Assembly: GCA_019636815.1 (NCBI GenBank)
Contig: JAHBWT010000028.1
Coordinates: 1-45,366, forward strand
Reading direction: 5' to 3'
Length of the DNA: 45,366 bases
DNA from: Nitrospira sp.
GTDB lineage: Bacteria; Nitrospirota; Nitrospiria; Nitrospirales; Nitrospiraceae
Made by a program: the position numbers and the translations under genes. Below the pieces are notes generated by a model, which did not search any database, was not told the DNA's origin, and was given only the letters and a program-made list of their open reading frames with translations. Below, piece by piece: positions 26,375 to 35,788 of this stretch (the stretch's first letter is position 1; every line of letters begins with the position of its first letter).

Positions 26375-27469
26375 ATGACTCCGATCTTCACCGTTCCTGT
26401 TTCCCTAGCCGAACGAAGTTATGAAATTACCATCCGCGCGGGGTTGTTAGAGAGGCTTGGGCGAGAGCTGAAACAACAGGCGGTCAAGGGAAAGGTCGCA
26501 GTGGTGACCGATCGGCGAGTGGCGAGGCATTACCTGAGAAACGTGTCTGAAACGATCAAAAGGCATGGAGTTCAGCCGGTTCCGATCATTCTGGATCCAG
26601 GTGAACGTTCGAAAACATTGAAGACAGTGGCGTTCGTGCTCGACGTCTTGGCGCGCCACCGATTTGAGCGCTCCTCAATGATATTGGCGCTTGGAGGAGG
26701 AGTTGTGGGCGACATAGCGGGATTCTCAGCCTCGATCTACCAACGTGGTATTCCCTATATCCAAGTGCCCACGACGCTTGTCGCCCAGGTCGATTCGAGT
26801 GTCGGAGGAAAGACGGGAGTCGATCATCGGCTGGGCAAGAACTTGATCGGGTCATTTTACCAACCGCGTGCCGTGTGGATAGATCCGTTGGTCCTTCGGA
26901 CTTTGCCCCGGCGTGAATGGGTCGCCGGCCTGGCAGAAGTGATCAAGTACGGAATCATCGCGGATGAAACATTCTTTTCCTACCTGCAGCAACACATGCC
27001 GGATCTTCTTAAGCAAGTACCGAAAGTCGTGGCCACAGTGGTGAAACGATCGTGTGAGATTAAAGCCGAGGTTGTTTCGACTGATGAGCGAGAATCCGAT
27101 CGTCGGCGAATTCTCAACTATGGCCACACGATCGGCCATGCGCTCGAAGCATTGGGTGGCTATCAGTCGATGGTCCACGGAGAAGCTGTGGGAATCGGGC
27201 TGGTCCAGGAGGCTGACCTTGCCTGTTTTCAGGGGTTGTGTAGCCGTGAGGTGGTCGTAGATATTCGGCGCATCGTGAAGGATGCGAGGCTGAGCGACCG
27301 AATGCCGCGGTGGACACCCTCCAAGGTATGGAAGGCGATGCTTCATGATAAAAAGGTTTCGGGGGGCCGGGTAATCGGAGTATGGCCCTCGCGCATTGGG
27401 GAGGTCTGCATAGGCCCGTTAGAGAAGCATGTGTTTAATCGATGGTATGCTGCGTCGCGGCCAATATGA
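26375..27469 (+). CDS. aroB: 3-dehydroquinate synthase
   Basis: Second step of the shikimate pathway, converting DAHP to 3-dehydroquinate with NAD and a divalent metal. It has 364 residues (typical 355-370). LALGGGVVGDIAGFSASIYQ, IPYIQVPTTLVAQVDSSVGG and KTGVDHRLGKNLIGSFYQP are the classic motifs. Metal ligands lie in the AEVIKYGII, YGHTIGHALE and MVHGEAVGIG segments. It follows pilQ, a linkage also seen in proteobacteria, where aroB follows aroK and pilQ. Confidence 0.96.
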   Translation: MTPIFTVPVSLAERSYEITIRAGLLERLGRELKQQAVKGKVAVVTDRRVARHYLRNVSETIKRHGVQPVPIILDPGERSKTLKTVAFVLDVLARHRFERSSMILALGGGVVGDIAGFSASIYQRGIPYIQVPTTLVAQVDSSVGGKTGVDHRLGKNLIGSFYQPRAVWIDPLVLRTLPRREWVAGLAEVIKYGIIADETFFSYLQQHMPDLLKQVPKVVATVVKRSCEIKAEVVSTDERESDRRRILNYGHTIGHALEALGGYQSMVHGEAVGIGLVQEADLACFQGLCSREVVVDIRRIVKDARLSDRMPRWTPSKVWKAMLHDKKVSGGRVIGVWPSRIGEVCIGPLEKHVFNRWYAASRPI

Positions 27470-27586
27470 CTCATTCAGCGATTGTTCCCTGCATGTTCTC
27501 GTTGAGGAATCTCGCAAAGGGAAGCCGGATTTCCTTCTAACTCAGGGCTGGTGTCTTGTGCTGGAGCCCGGTCAAGCTGGTGCGCG

Positions 27587-29365
27587 ATGAGAGTGTTGCG
27601 AATCGCCGTTGCACAGATGAACCCCACAGTCGGGGATCTGAACGGGAACGTCCGCCGGATCATAGAATGGCTCGGTGAGGCGCGAAAAGCTCAAGTCGAC
27701 CTGGTTGCCTTCCCTGAGCTCGCCATTACCGGCTACCTTCCTGAAGACCTTCTCTTCAAACCGCGGTTTGTGAACGACAATGTACGTGCGCTGCAGGAGG
27801 TCGTCCAAGTCTGTCACGATGTGGTTGCCGTGGTCGGGTACGTGGCTCGAAGTGCTCAAATCGAGTCAGAAGTGTCTCGACCATCGATTGATTCAAACGC
27901 TCGGCAGCCGCTCTATAACGCGGCGGCGCTGATCGCCCGGTGCAAAATTGTTGGAAACTGTCACAAAAGGTATTTCCCGAGCGATGGAGATGAACGCCGA
28001 TATTTTCGATCCGGCCAACAGCCTCCAGTACTCGTGGTTAACGGTATGACGATCGGTGTGACCATCGGCGAAGACCTGTGGCATTCGGATGAATTCACCC
28101 AAGCGCAAGTGGCCGCTGGAGTGGAGGTGATGGTCAACCTCAGCGCCTCTCCCTTTCAGGTCGGGAAAAGCCGTTCACGGGAACGATGTCTGACGACCTG
28201 GGCGCATACAAACGGAGTTATTGCGACCGTGGCGAATATGGTTGGCGGGCAGGATGAGCTCGTCTTCGACGGGAATAGTCTCATCCTTGATCAATCAGGC
28301 CGGGTGATCGCGCGTGGTGGGGCCTTCAAGGAAGAGTTGCTTATGGCCGATGTGAGTCTGGATTCTGTCAAGCACGGAGGTAGAGCCAGTGGACGGAATT
28401 CGGTACGGTCCCAAAAAATCGTCTCGGCCGTCGATCGTTGTCTGGTCACGCTGCCGATGACGAAGGGAAAGCGGACTCCCATCGTGCCGGGATTGGCTGA
28501 GCCTTTGGGGGAGATCGAGGAAATGTATCAGGCCCTGGTTCTTGCTGTGAAAGATTATGTCCAGAAGAACGGGTTCAAGCGGGTGGCCATTGGGCTGAGC
28601 GGCGGAGTCGATTCGGCATTGACGGCAGTGGTTGCCGCGGATGCACTCGGGGCCGCGAACGTACTCGGGATCTTCATGCCGTCTCCCTATACGTCACATG
28701 AAAGCGAGGAAGATGCCGTAGAGCTTGCGCGGAGCCTCGGTATCGAGTTAAGCATCATTCCAATTACTCCAACATTTGAAGTCTATCGACGATCCCTGGC
28801 TCCGTCTTTCGACCAGCGGCCGCCGGACAGGACGGAGGAGAACCTCCAGGCGCGTGTTCGCGGCAATATCCTCATGGCTGTGTCCAATAAGTTCGGGCAT
28901 TTGGTTTTGACCACCGGGAACAAGAGCGAGTTGAGTGTGGGGTACTCGACGCTGTACGGCGACATGGCCGGTGGGTTTGCCGTCATCAAGGATGTCTCGA
29001 AATCGAGGGTGTATGAGTTGGCAAGGTTCCGCAATGCTCAAGGCCCGTCTCCGGTGATCCCTCAGCGTACGTTAGATCGACCACCGAGTGCCGAGCTGAA
29101 ACCCGATCAAAAGGACGAAGATACGCTGCCGCCCTACACGGTTCTCGATCCCATCCTTCAGGCCTACGTGGAAGAAGATCGTTCGCTGGAGGAAATCGTC
29201 GAGGCGGGGTTCGATCGCGCAACGGTCGCTCGTGTGATGAGAATGGTCGATCACAGTGAATTTAAGCGACGGCAGGCACCTATCGGGGTCAAGATCACCT
29301 ATCGTGCCCTTGGGAAAGATCGTCGGATGCCGATCACAAACGGGTACTGCGGTCTCGAAGAGTAG
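27587..29365 (+). CDS. nadE: NAD synthetase of the glutamine-dependent type, glutaminase nucleophile missing
   Basis: Last step of NAD synthesis: amidation of nicotinate adenine dinucleotide. It has 592 residues from ATG 27587 (MRVLRIAVAQMNPTVGDL); the frame is open to 27551. Residues 1 to about 280 form a nitrilase-like glutaminase domain. Its catalytic glutamate is in AFPELAITGY and its lysine in CHKRYFP. The usual motif GVxICEDxW reads GVTIGEDLW, with Gly161 (GGC at 28067-28069) instead of the nucleophilic cysteine. The neighbouring PNYGVFDE-type loop is also shortened to PSDGDE. The C-terminal synthetase domain is intact, with the P-loop IGLSGGVDSALTAV and TGNKSELSVGYSTLYGDMAG. It probably uses free ammonia. 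Confidence 0.95.
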   Translation: MRVLRIAVAQMNPTVGDLNGNVRRIIEWLGEARKAQVDLVAFPELAITGYLPEDLLFKPRFVNDNVRALQEVVQVCHDVVAVVGYVARSAQIESEVSRPSIDSNARQPLYNAAALIARCKIVGNCHKRYFPSDGDERRYFRSGQQPPVLVVNGMTIGVTIGEDLWHSDEFTQAQVAAGVEVMVNLSASPFQVGKSRSRERCLTTWAHTNGVIATVANMVGGQDELVFDGNSLILDQSGRVIARGGAFKEELLMADVSLDSVKHGGRASGRNSVRSQKIVSAVDRCLVTLPMTKGKRTPIVPGLAEPLGEIEEMYQALVLAVKDYVQKNGFKRVAIGLSGGVDSALTAVVAADALGAANVLGIFMPSPYTSHESEEDAVELARSLGIELSIIPITPTFEVYRRSLAPSFDQRPPDRTEENLQARVRGNILMAVSNKFGHLVLTTGNKSELSVGYSTLYGDMAGGFAVIKDVSKSRVYELARFRNAQGPSPVIPQRTLDRPPSAELKPDQKDEDTLPPYTVLDPILQAYVEEDRSLEEIVEAGFDRATVARVMRMVDHSEFKRRQAPIGVKITYRALGKDRRMPITNGYCGLEE

Positions 29366-29484
29366 CTGTTCATAGAAAAAAGACGGACTTCCCTTCCTCT
29401 TTCGTGCGTGTAAGCACCGAAATCTTCGGGTTCTGTCCAGACGAGAATGTGCGAGATTTTGCGGGCTTTGCGCTATTTCAACCA

Positions 29485-29513
29485 TTGAGACACGGGAGAG
29501 GATGGGCTATGAT
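29485..29513 (+). promoter_or_regulatory. Sigma-70-type promoter for glnB-glnA
   Basis: TTGAGA at 29485-29490 and TATGAT at 29508-29513 are 17 bases apart. The site lies in the 265-base gap between nadE and glnB, about 118 bases before the glnB start. I looked for a -24/-12 sigma-54 site (TGGC with TTGC) in the gap and found no convincing match, even though rpoN is encoded nearby. Confidence 0.55.
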
Positions 29514-29567
29514 GACCACCCCAAAGCTAAAGACTATGGCAGCGTGGCCATCGCATTGGCTTCCTGA

Positions 29568-29969
<402 letters not shown>

Positions 29970-30027
29970 CGCGAAGGATTCTCACGATGGCGGGTCATTG
30001 TAGGGAATCTCTCAAAGGAGGATGGGA

Positions 30028-31437
30028 ATGAACGTGCGCGAGGTGTTGGAGTTTGCCAAGAAGCACAGGGTGCGTATGGTGGATGTGAAATTCGTCGACT
30101 TGCCGGGCGTGTGGCAGCACATGACCATCCCCGTGAGCGAGCTGACAGAAACCCTGTTCAAGGACGGCTCCGGCCTCGATGGATCATCAATTCGTGGCTG
30201 GAAGGCCATCAACAACAGCGACTTGTTGGTGGTTCCCGACCCTGAGACGGCCTGCTTGGATCCCTTTACGGCAGTCCCGACGCTCAGCATGACCGGCAAT
30301 GTCGTGGATCCGATCTCACGCGAGAATTACGAGCGCGATCCGAGATTTATCGCGCAGAAAGCGGAGAAATATCTCCAACATACCAAAATAGGGGACAGCT
30401 CATTCTGGGGACCTGAGTCGGAGTTTTTCATCTTCGATCATGCCCGTTACGACCAGACCAGCCATAGCGGTTTTTATTATGTCGATTCCGAAGAAGGCGC
30501 GTGGAACATGGGTCAAGAGGGCATCAACTTGGGGGGCAAGATCCGCCATAAACAAGGCTATTTCCCCGTTGCTCCGGCCGACACCCAGCAGGATATCCGG
30601 AGTGAGATGGTCCTGGAAATGGAAAAGGTCGGCATCGTGGTGGAAAAACATCACCACGAGACGGCTTCGGCCGGGCAAGCCGAGATCGATATTCGTTTTG
30701 ATTCTCTCGTACGAACCGCGGACAAGATGATGATGTACAAGTACATCGTCAAGAACGTGGCTCGTCGGCACGGGAAGACCGCGACGTTCATGCCGAAACC
30801 GCTGTTCAGCGACGCCGGGTCCGGCATGCACACCCATCAGAGCATCTGGAAGGATGGGAAACCGCTCTTTGCCGGAAAGGATTATGCCGGCATTTCGCAG
30901 ATTTGTTTGTATTATATCGGAGGGATTCTCAAACATGCGCCGGCGTTGGCGGCGTTTACCAACCCAACGACGAACTCCTACAAGCGCATCACGCCGGGAT
31001 TCGAAGCGCCGGTGCTCCTCGCCTATTCCAGCCGGAACCGATCGGCCGGTGTCCGTATTCCGATGTACTCCCCGAGCCCGAAGGCCAAGCGCATCGAAGT
31101 ACGGTTTCCTGATCCTTCGTGCAATCCATACTTGGCGTTTTCCGCGATGCTCATGGCGGGGTTGGACGGTATTCAGAACAAGATCAACCCTGGTGAGCCG
31201 GCCGAAAAAGACCTCTATGATCTTGATCCAAAAGAAGCCGCCAGCATACCCACCATGCCCGGGAGCCTTGATGAAGCGATCAATAGTCTCGAAAAAGATC
31301 ACCAGTTTCTTCTCAAGGGGGAGGTGTTTACCGAGGATCTGATCGAGGCCTGGATCGGCTACAAGCGAAGCAGGGAAATCGATCAGATGCGTCTTCGACC
31401 GCATCCCTATGAGTTTTTCTTATATTACGACGTCTAG
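30028..31437 (+). CDS. glnA: Glutamine synthetase type I
   Basis: Forms glutamine from glutamate, ammonia and ATP in a dodecamer. ATG 30028 was chosen because AGGAGG (30016-30021) sits six bases upstream, while ATG 30022 would touch it. This gives 469 residues, the length of the E. coli enzyme. [40 protein letters not shown] and [17 protein letters not shown] are typical. Tyr397 in DLYDLDP (TAT at 31216-31218) is the adenylylation site of class I-beta enzymes, so adenylyltransferase control is expected. It ends 41 bases before a convergent gene. Confidence 0.97.
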   Translation: MNVREVLEFAKKHRVRMVDVKFVDLPGVWQHMTIPVSELTETLFKDGSGLDGSSIRGWKAINNSDLLVVPDPETACLDPFTAVPTLSMTGNVVDPISRENYERDPRFIAQKAEKYLQHTKIGDSSFWGPESEFFIFDHARYDQTSHSGFYYVDSEEGAWNMGQEGINLGGKIRHKQGYFPVAPADTQQDIRSEMVLEMEKVGIVVEKHHHETASAGQAEIDIRFDSLVRTADKMMMYKYIVKNVARRHGKTATFMPKPLFSDAGSGMHTHQSIWKDGKPLFAGKDYAGISQICLYYIGGILKHAPALAAFTNPTTNSYKRITPGFEAPVLLAYSSRNRSAGVRIPMYSPSPKAKRIEVRFPDPSCNPYLAFSAMLMAGLDGIQNKINPGEPAEKDLYDLDPKEAASIPTMPGSLDEAINSLEKDHQFLLKGEVFTEDLIEAWIGYKRSREIDQMRLRPHPYEFFLYYDV

Positions 31438-31478
31438 GTTGACGGGACGGCCGGCGCGCTGCAAACGCGTTCAACACG

Positions 31479-31868
31479 CTAGCGCGTCTCGCAAGCGGCT
31501 TTCCAGAGAACATAATTGGCGCTGAGTGCTTCAACGGGTTGCCAGCCGCCGTTTTGGATGTAGCCGGCGGTGGAGCGGCCGGCGCCCATCTGGCGAGAAA
31601 ACTCTATGACCTGAAGGACGCGAACGCGTGATCTTTCACAGTCGAATTCTTTGTGTGTCTTGGAAGACAGAAATCGTGTCGTGCTGTTCCATGTGATATC
31701 GGTCAACTGCCACAGCGTCACCCGCCCGCCTTCTCGGTGAATCGTATTCGGGTCAAAGTACACCGTTTCAAGACCGGTCGGTTGGTACGGCTTTTCGAGG
31801 GCGACCCAACCCGCATAGACCGGGTGGTAACTGAATATGATCAAGGCGATGAGGAACAGGCGTGTCAT
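31479..31868 (-). CDS. Secreted protein resembling surface-adhesin protein E
   Basis: A 129-residue protein with a signal peptide (MTRLFLIALIIFSYHPVYA, cleavage near residue 19). The mature part has the pattern of the adhesin-E domain: VYFDPNTIHREGGRVTLWQL followed by SSKTHKEFDCERSRVRVL and a C-terminal cysteine (KAACETR). Two cysteines could form a disulfide. The family name comes from a Haemophilus laminin-binding protein, but the role in this organism is unknown. The start at 31868 was chosen for the signal peptide; no strong ribosome binding site is visible. It converges on glnA. Confidence 0.7.
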   Translation of the reverse strand: MTRLFLIALIIFSYHPVYAGWVALEKPYQPTGLETVYFDPNTIHREGGRVTLWQLTDITWNSTTRFLSSKTHKEFDCERSRVRVLQVIEFSRQMGAGRSTAGYIQNGGWQPVEALSANYVLWKAACETR

Positions 31869-32001
31869 GTCGACTGAACCCGTTAGGGGTCTCGGTGCAA
31901 CGGTTGATGAACGTTCAGAGGGAATGGCATAAACAGCGACCATCAAAAAATCAAGCGATAAATTCAGGCGCTGTGATCTTGGCAAAGCCTCTCGCCGGCC
32001 C

Positions 32002-32030
32002 TTGAGCCTCGTGCCGGCTTGGGGTATTCT
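32002..32030 (+). promoter_or_regulatory. Sigma-70-type promoter for the CBS-domain gene
   Basis: TTGAGC at 32002-32007 and TATTCT at 32025-32030 are 17 bases apart. The -10 element lies 28 bases before ATG 32059, leaving a short leader that includes the strong GAGGAGGGG binding site. Confidence 0.55.
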
Positions 32031-32058
32031 CCCGGCTACAAAACAGAGGAGGGGTGTT

Positions 32059-32820
32059 ATGCCGAAGCGAGTTCGAACTGGGCTGACGAGAAGCGATATT
32101 CTTGATCGGTATGTCGAGCGGTTCAAGCAGCAGCTCGTCAAATTCCAGCCTTTCCTCTCCCGCAAGCGCGGGTCGGCGTCGCTTGAAGATTTCGACGAAA
32201 CGGCCGAAGAGCTGATCGCACAGGTGTTCGGTGGCGCGTCCGATGAATCGGAGGCCTACTTCTTTGCGAAGACAGGGGAGTCCGCACTCTTACCCGAAGA
32301 AGCGCAGGAAAGTGGAACCCACGATGTCGAACGCGGAGGCCTTCACCAACGTCGGCAAGTACTGGAGAGTTGCCTGGCTGATCTCGAAATGCGCCGTCGG
32401 CTGCAGGCAACCAGGCAGGGCAAAGGAGTAGGGCGGACGCTGGTGGAAGACTATATGTCGCACGACGTGCGGAGCATCCACAAAGAAGCGACGATCAAAC
32501 AAGCGGGACAGCTCTTACAGAAGCACAAGATCGGTTCGCTGATCGTCGATGACGGGTCCCGTTATATCGGAATCATCACTGAGTCGGACCTCACCCGCAG
32601 AGCGGTTGCCAAGGGCCTCGATCCCAACGCGACGAGCGTCGCCGCCTGCATGAGCCGGTCTCTGATCACGATCGAGGAAGACGAATCGTTGTCCGATGCC
32701 AGGTTGCTTATGAAGAAGCACGGCATCCGGCATTTGCCTGTCACCGCCGACGCCACGATCATCGGAGTCCTTTCCGTTTCGGACCTCCTCCGCGCCTTCG
32801 AAGAGCAGCGATCCTCGTAA
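32059..32820 (+). CDS. Tandem CBS-domain protein
   Basis: A 253-residue protein with two CBS domains. CBS1 covers about residues 130-185 (VEDYMSHDVRSIHKEATIKQ, GIITESDLTRRAV) and CBS2 about 193-250 (CMSRSLITIEEDESLSDARL, GIRHLPVTADATIIGVLSVS). CBS pairs usually bind adenine nucleotides and sense energy state. The first 125 residues are charged and helical and match no family I recognise. GAGGAGGGG at 32046-32054 supports ATG 32059. The partner protein is unknown. Confidence 0.85.
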   Translation: MPKRVRTGLTRSDILDRYVERFKQQLVKFQPFLSRKRGSASLEDFDETAEELIAQVFGGASDESEAYFFAKTGESALLPEEAQESGTHDVERGGLHQRRQVLESCLADLEMRRRLQATRQGKGVGRTLVEDYMSHDVRSIHKEATIKQAGQLLQKHKIGSLIVDDGSRYIGIITESDLTRRAVAKGLDPNATSVAACMSRSLITIEEDESLSDARLLMKKHGIRHLPVTADATIIGVLSVSDLLRAFEEQRSS

Positions 32821-32941
32821 ACCCCCTTCATGCCTCCCTGTTCAGCGGGTCACCGCTGCAGCGACAGGTCGGCGGTGATCAACGCAGGGAAGGCGTGCCT
32901 TCCAAACGCGGCGGCATGATCGCATGGCGATGCAAGACCGC

Positions 32942-34618
32942 TCAGCCAAGGTGTTGCGAGAGCCGCAAGGCGAGTCCAACTAGGGTGCGCACCGGATTGG
33001 CTGCAGAGCTTAGCGGCATCACCGACATATCGCACACATAGAGACGATCCGTCCCAACGACACGGAGGTCTTCGTCCACCACTGAATGGTCTGCAAACGG
33101 CGCGTCGAGCTGCGGCCGGTACGGCATCCGCAGGCTGCCGACCGCGTGGTGCACGGTGCCCCAACCAAACCCTTTACCGCCTTGTCCGTACCGGGCGTTG
33201 TCGGCCGGCTGAGCCGGTTGGCCGTTGAACTGAAACTGCGAGAAAATTCGCAACGTCACCTCGTTCAGCACGTCCCAGATTTGCTCGGGATTCTTCTGCC
33301 ACCTGGCCAGCGCGGGAAACCGTGACCCGGCCAGGTAATCGGCCCAACTCTGGTTCCGAAACGCAATCTCCGGAACGTACCCGAACGGAGGGGCCGGTTT
33401 CACCTCGTTGTTCTCGTCGAGACAGTTGCCGAAGCTGAACTTGATATCGATCCGCGCCTCGCCCCCGGTTGGAGGTGAGGGTGCCGCCTGGGGGTCGTTC
33501 TCCCTCAGGTGCCAGTACTCGTGGTTCAGATTCATCTCCACGTTGAACGGATAGCGGACCTCGTTGTTTGCGTCGCGCAGGCCGCGGGAGTAGAAGACGA
33601 TCTTGGCGTGATCATCCTGTCCCAGCGGGACGCTGCCGATGTTCGTGACGAACGTCGTGATCTCGTTCGAGGTGGGATGGTCCGTGAGTCCACGGCCCAC
33701 CAAGTCCTTCACGTCTTGCGGCAACCATGGAAACATGCTGGAGCGGCGAAGCAGCTTCGGGCTTTCGATCGATCCGGCGGCGAGCACGACCGTCCCTGCC
33801 GTGAAAAATCTGGCTTGCCCTGTCCTCGTATTACGGGCGACGAGCGCCAAATGGCCGCCGTGATTCTGCACGTCCTCGACGTAATGGTTCAGCAGCAAGT
33901 GGAGGCCCGGCCCGTCTCCATGGCTCACGCCAGGAGTGAGGCCAACCTGATTCACGAGTAGCTCGGCCGTATTGAAGACACCTGTACCTTCAGTGAAGAA
34001 CTCATCGTTCGGCGTGCCATCGGGTTTCAAATAAGGCTGGTGGAGGGCACGTGGGGTTTCCTCGATGACAAAGTCGTTGTTGAGCGAAGACTCCCGCAAC
34101 CGGTCGACCACGGCCTGGGCGGTAGCCCCCATCGAGGTCGACTCGTTCATTGTCAGCCCGGCCTCATCCAGCAGACCGCTCGCTAAGTCCTGCCGAACCT
34201 GCGGCGGAAAGTAGTCCAGCTCCCAGCTTTGAATACTCGGGATCAGCCCTGACCAAAAGATCGACCGGCCACCGAAGTTCAGCTGCGGCTTTTCGCCGAT
34301 GTAGTTCTGGGCGCCGTTGTGCCCGGCCTGCCAGAACGTGTCGCAGCCGAAGTGTCTTGCCAGGCTGCTGTTGGGAATGCGGGAGATGTTATAGACGTGG
34401 GTGGGGTAGAGGAACGATCCGGCCTCCAGTACGAGAACCCGCTTCTGCGAACCGAGCCGGTCCGCCAAATCATCAGCCAGCACCCCACCGCCGATTCCTG
34501 AACCGACGATGATGATGTCGAAATCCTCGCGCCATCCGATGTACTCGAGAAACAGGCGCTCCCGGGCCGCCGTGTCCTCCGAGACGAAATTCACATAGGT
34601 CGAAGGGGTAAAGGTCAT
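32942..34618 (-). CDS. GMC-family FAD oxidoreductase
   Basis: A 558-residue flavoenzyme of the glucose-methanol-choline family. The FAD-binding Rossmann motif is IIVGSGIGGGVLADDLADRL (about residue 35), followed by LVLEAGSFLYP. An internal VVLAAGSIESPKLL segment and the C-terminal HHAVGSLRMP, VVDEDLRVVGTDRLYVCDMS and SAANPVRT are typical, with the catalytic His and Asn of the family likely in the last two regions. There is no signal peptide, so it is probably cytoplasmic. The alcohol or sugar substrate cannot be told. It stands alone, with 447 bases of non-coding DNA upstream. Confidence 0.88.
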   Translation of the reverse strand: MTFTPSTYVNFVSEDTAARERLFLEYIGWREDFDIIIVGSGIGGGVLADDLADRLGSQKRVLVLEAGSFLYPTHVYNISRIPNSSLARHFGCDTFWQAGHNGAQNYIGEKPQLNFGGRSIFWSGLIPSIQSWELDYFPPQVRQDLASGLLDEAGLTMNESTSMGATAQAVVDRLRESSLNNDFVIEETPRALHQPYLKPDGTPNDEFFTEGTGVFNTAELLVNQVGLTPGVSHGDGPGLHLLLNHYVEDVQNHGGHLALVARNTRTGQARFFTAGTVVLAAGSIESPKLLRRSSMFPWLPQDVKDLVGRGLTDHPTSNEITTFVTNIGSVPLGQDDHAKIVFYSRGLRDANNEVRYPFNVEMNLNHEYWHLRENDPQAAPSPPTGGEARIDIKFSFGNCLDENNEVKPAPPFGYVPEIAFRNQSWADYLAGSRFPALARWQKNPEQIWDVLNEVTLRIFSQFQFNGQPAQPADNARYGQGGKGFGWGTVHHAVGSLRMPYRPQLDAPFADHSVVDEDLRVVGTDRLYVCDMSVMPLSSAANPVRTLVGLALRLSQHLG

Positions 34619-35065
34619 GGCATTCTCCCATCGTTGGGGTGAGCCGTTGCATATTGCAGCCGCTGTTCGTCCTGCTCAACGGAAAAGCTGATAGTGTAGA
34701 CAATCAGAGGAATGATAGGAGAGTTAGAGGCGAAAGTCGATGAGCTTGTTGCGGGTGGGAAGGAAAGATTGCCCACGTAGGGTTGGTGGAAATATCTGTT
34801 GGCAACGCTAACGGCTGAAGCGGATAGGCTCATGCACAGAGTAAGATGTGACTCCAAATCCACGGCACTTATTCTTCTATAGAAGTCGGCAACTGGGGTT
34901 GAAGGGTATGTTCTGGCTGAGATGGATACTGCGAGAACGAACATGCATTCCGCTGCATGCACGATTCAAGATCTGGCCCCCAAGTCGCTGGCCCCCAAGT
35001 CGTGACTGCGATGTTCCGGCATGACAGAATTCGTCGGGCTGAGGTCAGAGGCCGCTATCGTCTGT
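34619..35065. other. Non-coding stretch with a 15-bp tandem repeat
   Basis: No gene is recognised in these 447 bases between the PIN toxin stop and the GMC oxidoreductase start. Open frames here look unlike proteins. The unit CTGGCCCCCAAGTCG occurs twice in direct succession at 34973-35002. The part next to 34618 should hold the promoter of the oxidoreductase, but no clear site was found. Confidence 0.6.
34973..35002 (+). repeat. Two direct copies of a 15-bp unit
   Basis: CTGGCCCCCAAGTCG is repeated exactly, 34973-34987 and 34988-35002, in non-coding DNA. Such a duplication can arise from slippage or recombination at an insertion scar. No longer array was seen. Confidence 0.85.
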
Positions 35066-35521
35066 TTAATCTGGTTTCCCGGACAATTGGGTTGTGTCAT
35101 CGGCATCGTGGGGCTCCTGCACATAGTCTCCGGGTTTGAGAACCGGAATCCTCCGAAACGGATTGAGCATCAACAGATCGTGGTCGTCGCTGACAATCAG
35201 CTCTGCATCGCCGTTGACCGCGACCTCCAAAATCCGGTTGTCCGTTTTGTCGCGGCACTCGTGCACCGCTGTCACGATCGGTACCATCTCGGCTACCCGC
35301 AGCACAACCCGCACGAATTCTTCCCGGTCCTCCACGCTGAGATAGCAGTCGAATTTCTTGCGCGACAACACATCCGCCAGCTCATACAGGCTTTCCTCGG
35401 ACATCAGCATTAAGTCTTCGTCGACCGCCTTTCGCACCGCCTGTCCGGGTACAGAGTCGCCCAGCAGCACACCGCTGACCAGCGTGTTAGTATCCAGTAC
35501 TACCCGCCGTCTAGCCTCCAT
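35066..35521 (-). CDS. PIN-domain toxin
   Basis: Probable RNase toxin of 151 residues. PIN acidic residues are in RRVVLDTNTLVSGVL (N-terminal Asp), SEESLYELADVLSRKKFD (Glu), CRDKTDNRILEVA (Asp) and ELIVSDDHDLL (Asp), so the metal site looks intact. The subgroup resembles putative toxin proteins of the COG1569 type. The start ATG at 35521 overlaps the end of the antitoxin gene by 11 bases; an earlier ATG at 35536 is less likely. The C-terminal 20 residues after VLKPGDYV are not typical and may be an extension. Confidence 0.85.
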   Translation of the reverse strand: MEARRRVVLDTNTLVSGVLLGDSVPGQAVRKAVDEDLMLMSEESLYELADVLSRKKFDCYLSVEDREEFVRVVLRVAEMVPIVTAVHECRDKTDNRILEVAVNGDAELIVSDDHDLLMLNPFRRIPVLKPGDYVQEPHDADDTTQLSGKPD

Positions 35522-35762
35522 CGGCCAGAATCTCATGGAGTTTCTGTTCCGTCAGACCCTGCGCCTTGGCTTTCTTGCTCACCCGATCCGAAAACCGCAG
35601 GAACTCTTCCCGGTTCATGGCGCACACCCGCTCATACTCCTGTGCCGACAGCAGCACGGCGACATCCCGTTTCTGGCGGCGGATCATCACGGGCTCCCGT
35701 TGCGCCGCATCCAGGATCGCCGCCAGTTTCTGCTTGGCATCGCTTGCCGAGACATATCGCAT
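35511..35762 (-). CDS. Phd/YefM-type antitoxin
   Basis: An 83-residue antitoxin that would bind its operator through the N-terminal domain and neutralise the PIN toxin through its C-terminal helix. MRYVSASDAKQKLAAILDAA and REPVMIRRQKRDVAVLLSAQ are typical of the Phd/YefM fold. The start ATG at 35762 has GAGGTGAT just upstream; an open GTG at 35780 is possible. It precedes and overlaps the toxin gene, the normal order for this type. Confidence 0.87.
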   Translation of the reverse strand: MRYVSASDAKQKLAAILDAAQREPVMIRRQKRDVAVLLSAQEYERVCAMNREEFLRFSDRVSKKAKAQGLTEQKLHEILADGG

Positions 35763-35788
35763 GGTTATCACCTCACACACTTAGTATA

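Noticed and set aside
31438-31478. GC-rich repeats between glnA and the convergent gene as a bidirectional terminator
   Set aside because: CGCGCT and AGCGCG pair but are about 20 bases apart with no T tract; too weak to call.
32821-32941. Possible hairpin GTCACCGC with GCGGTGATC between two convergent genes
   Set aside because: The arms contain a mismatch, the loop is long and no T tract follows on either strand.
34615-34962. Minus-strand open frame of 115 codons upstream of the GMC oxidoreductase
   Set aside because: Serine-rich, no binding site and no family match; it overlaps the oxidoreductase start and is most likely leader DNA.
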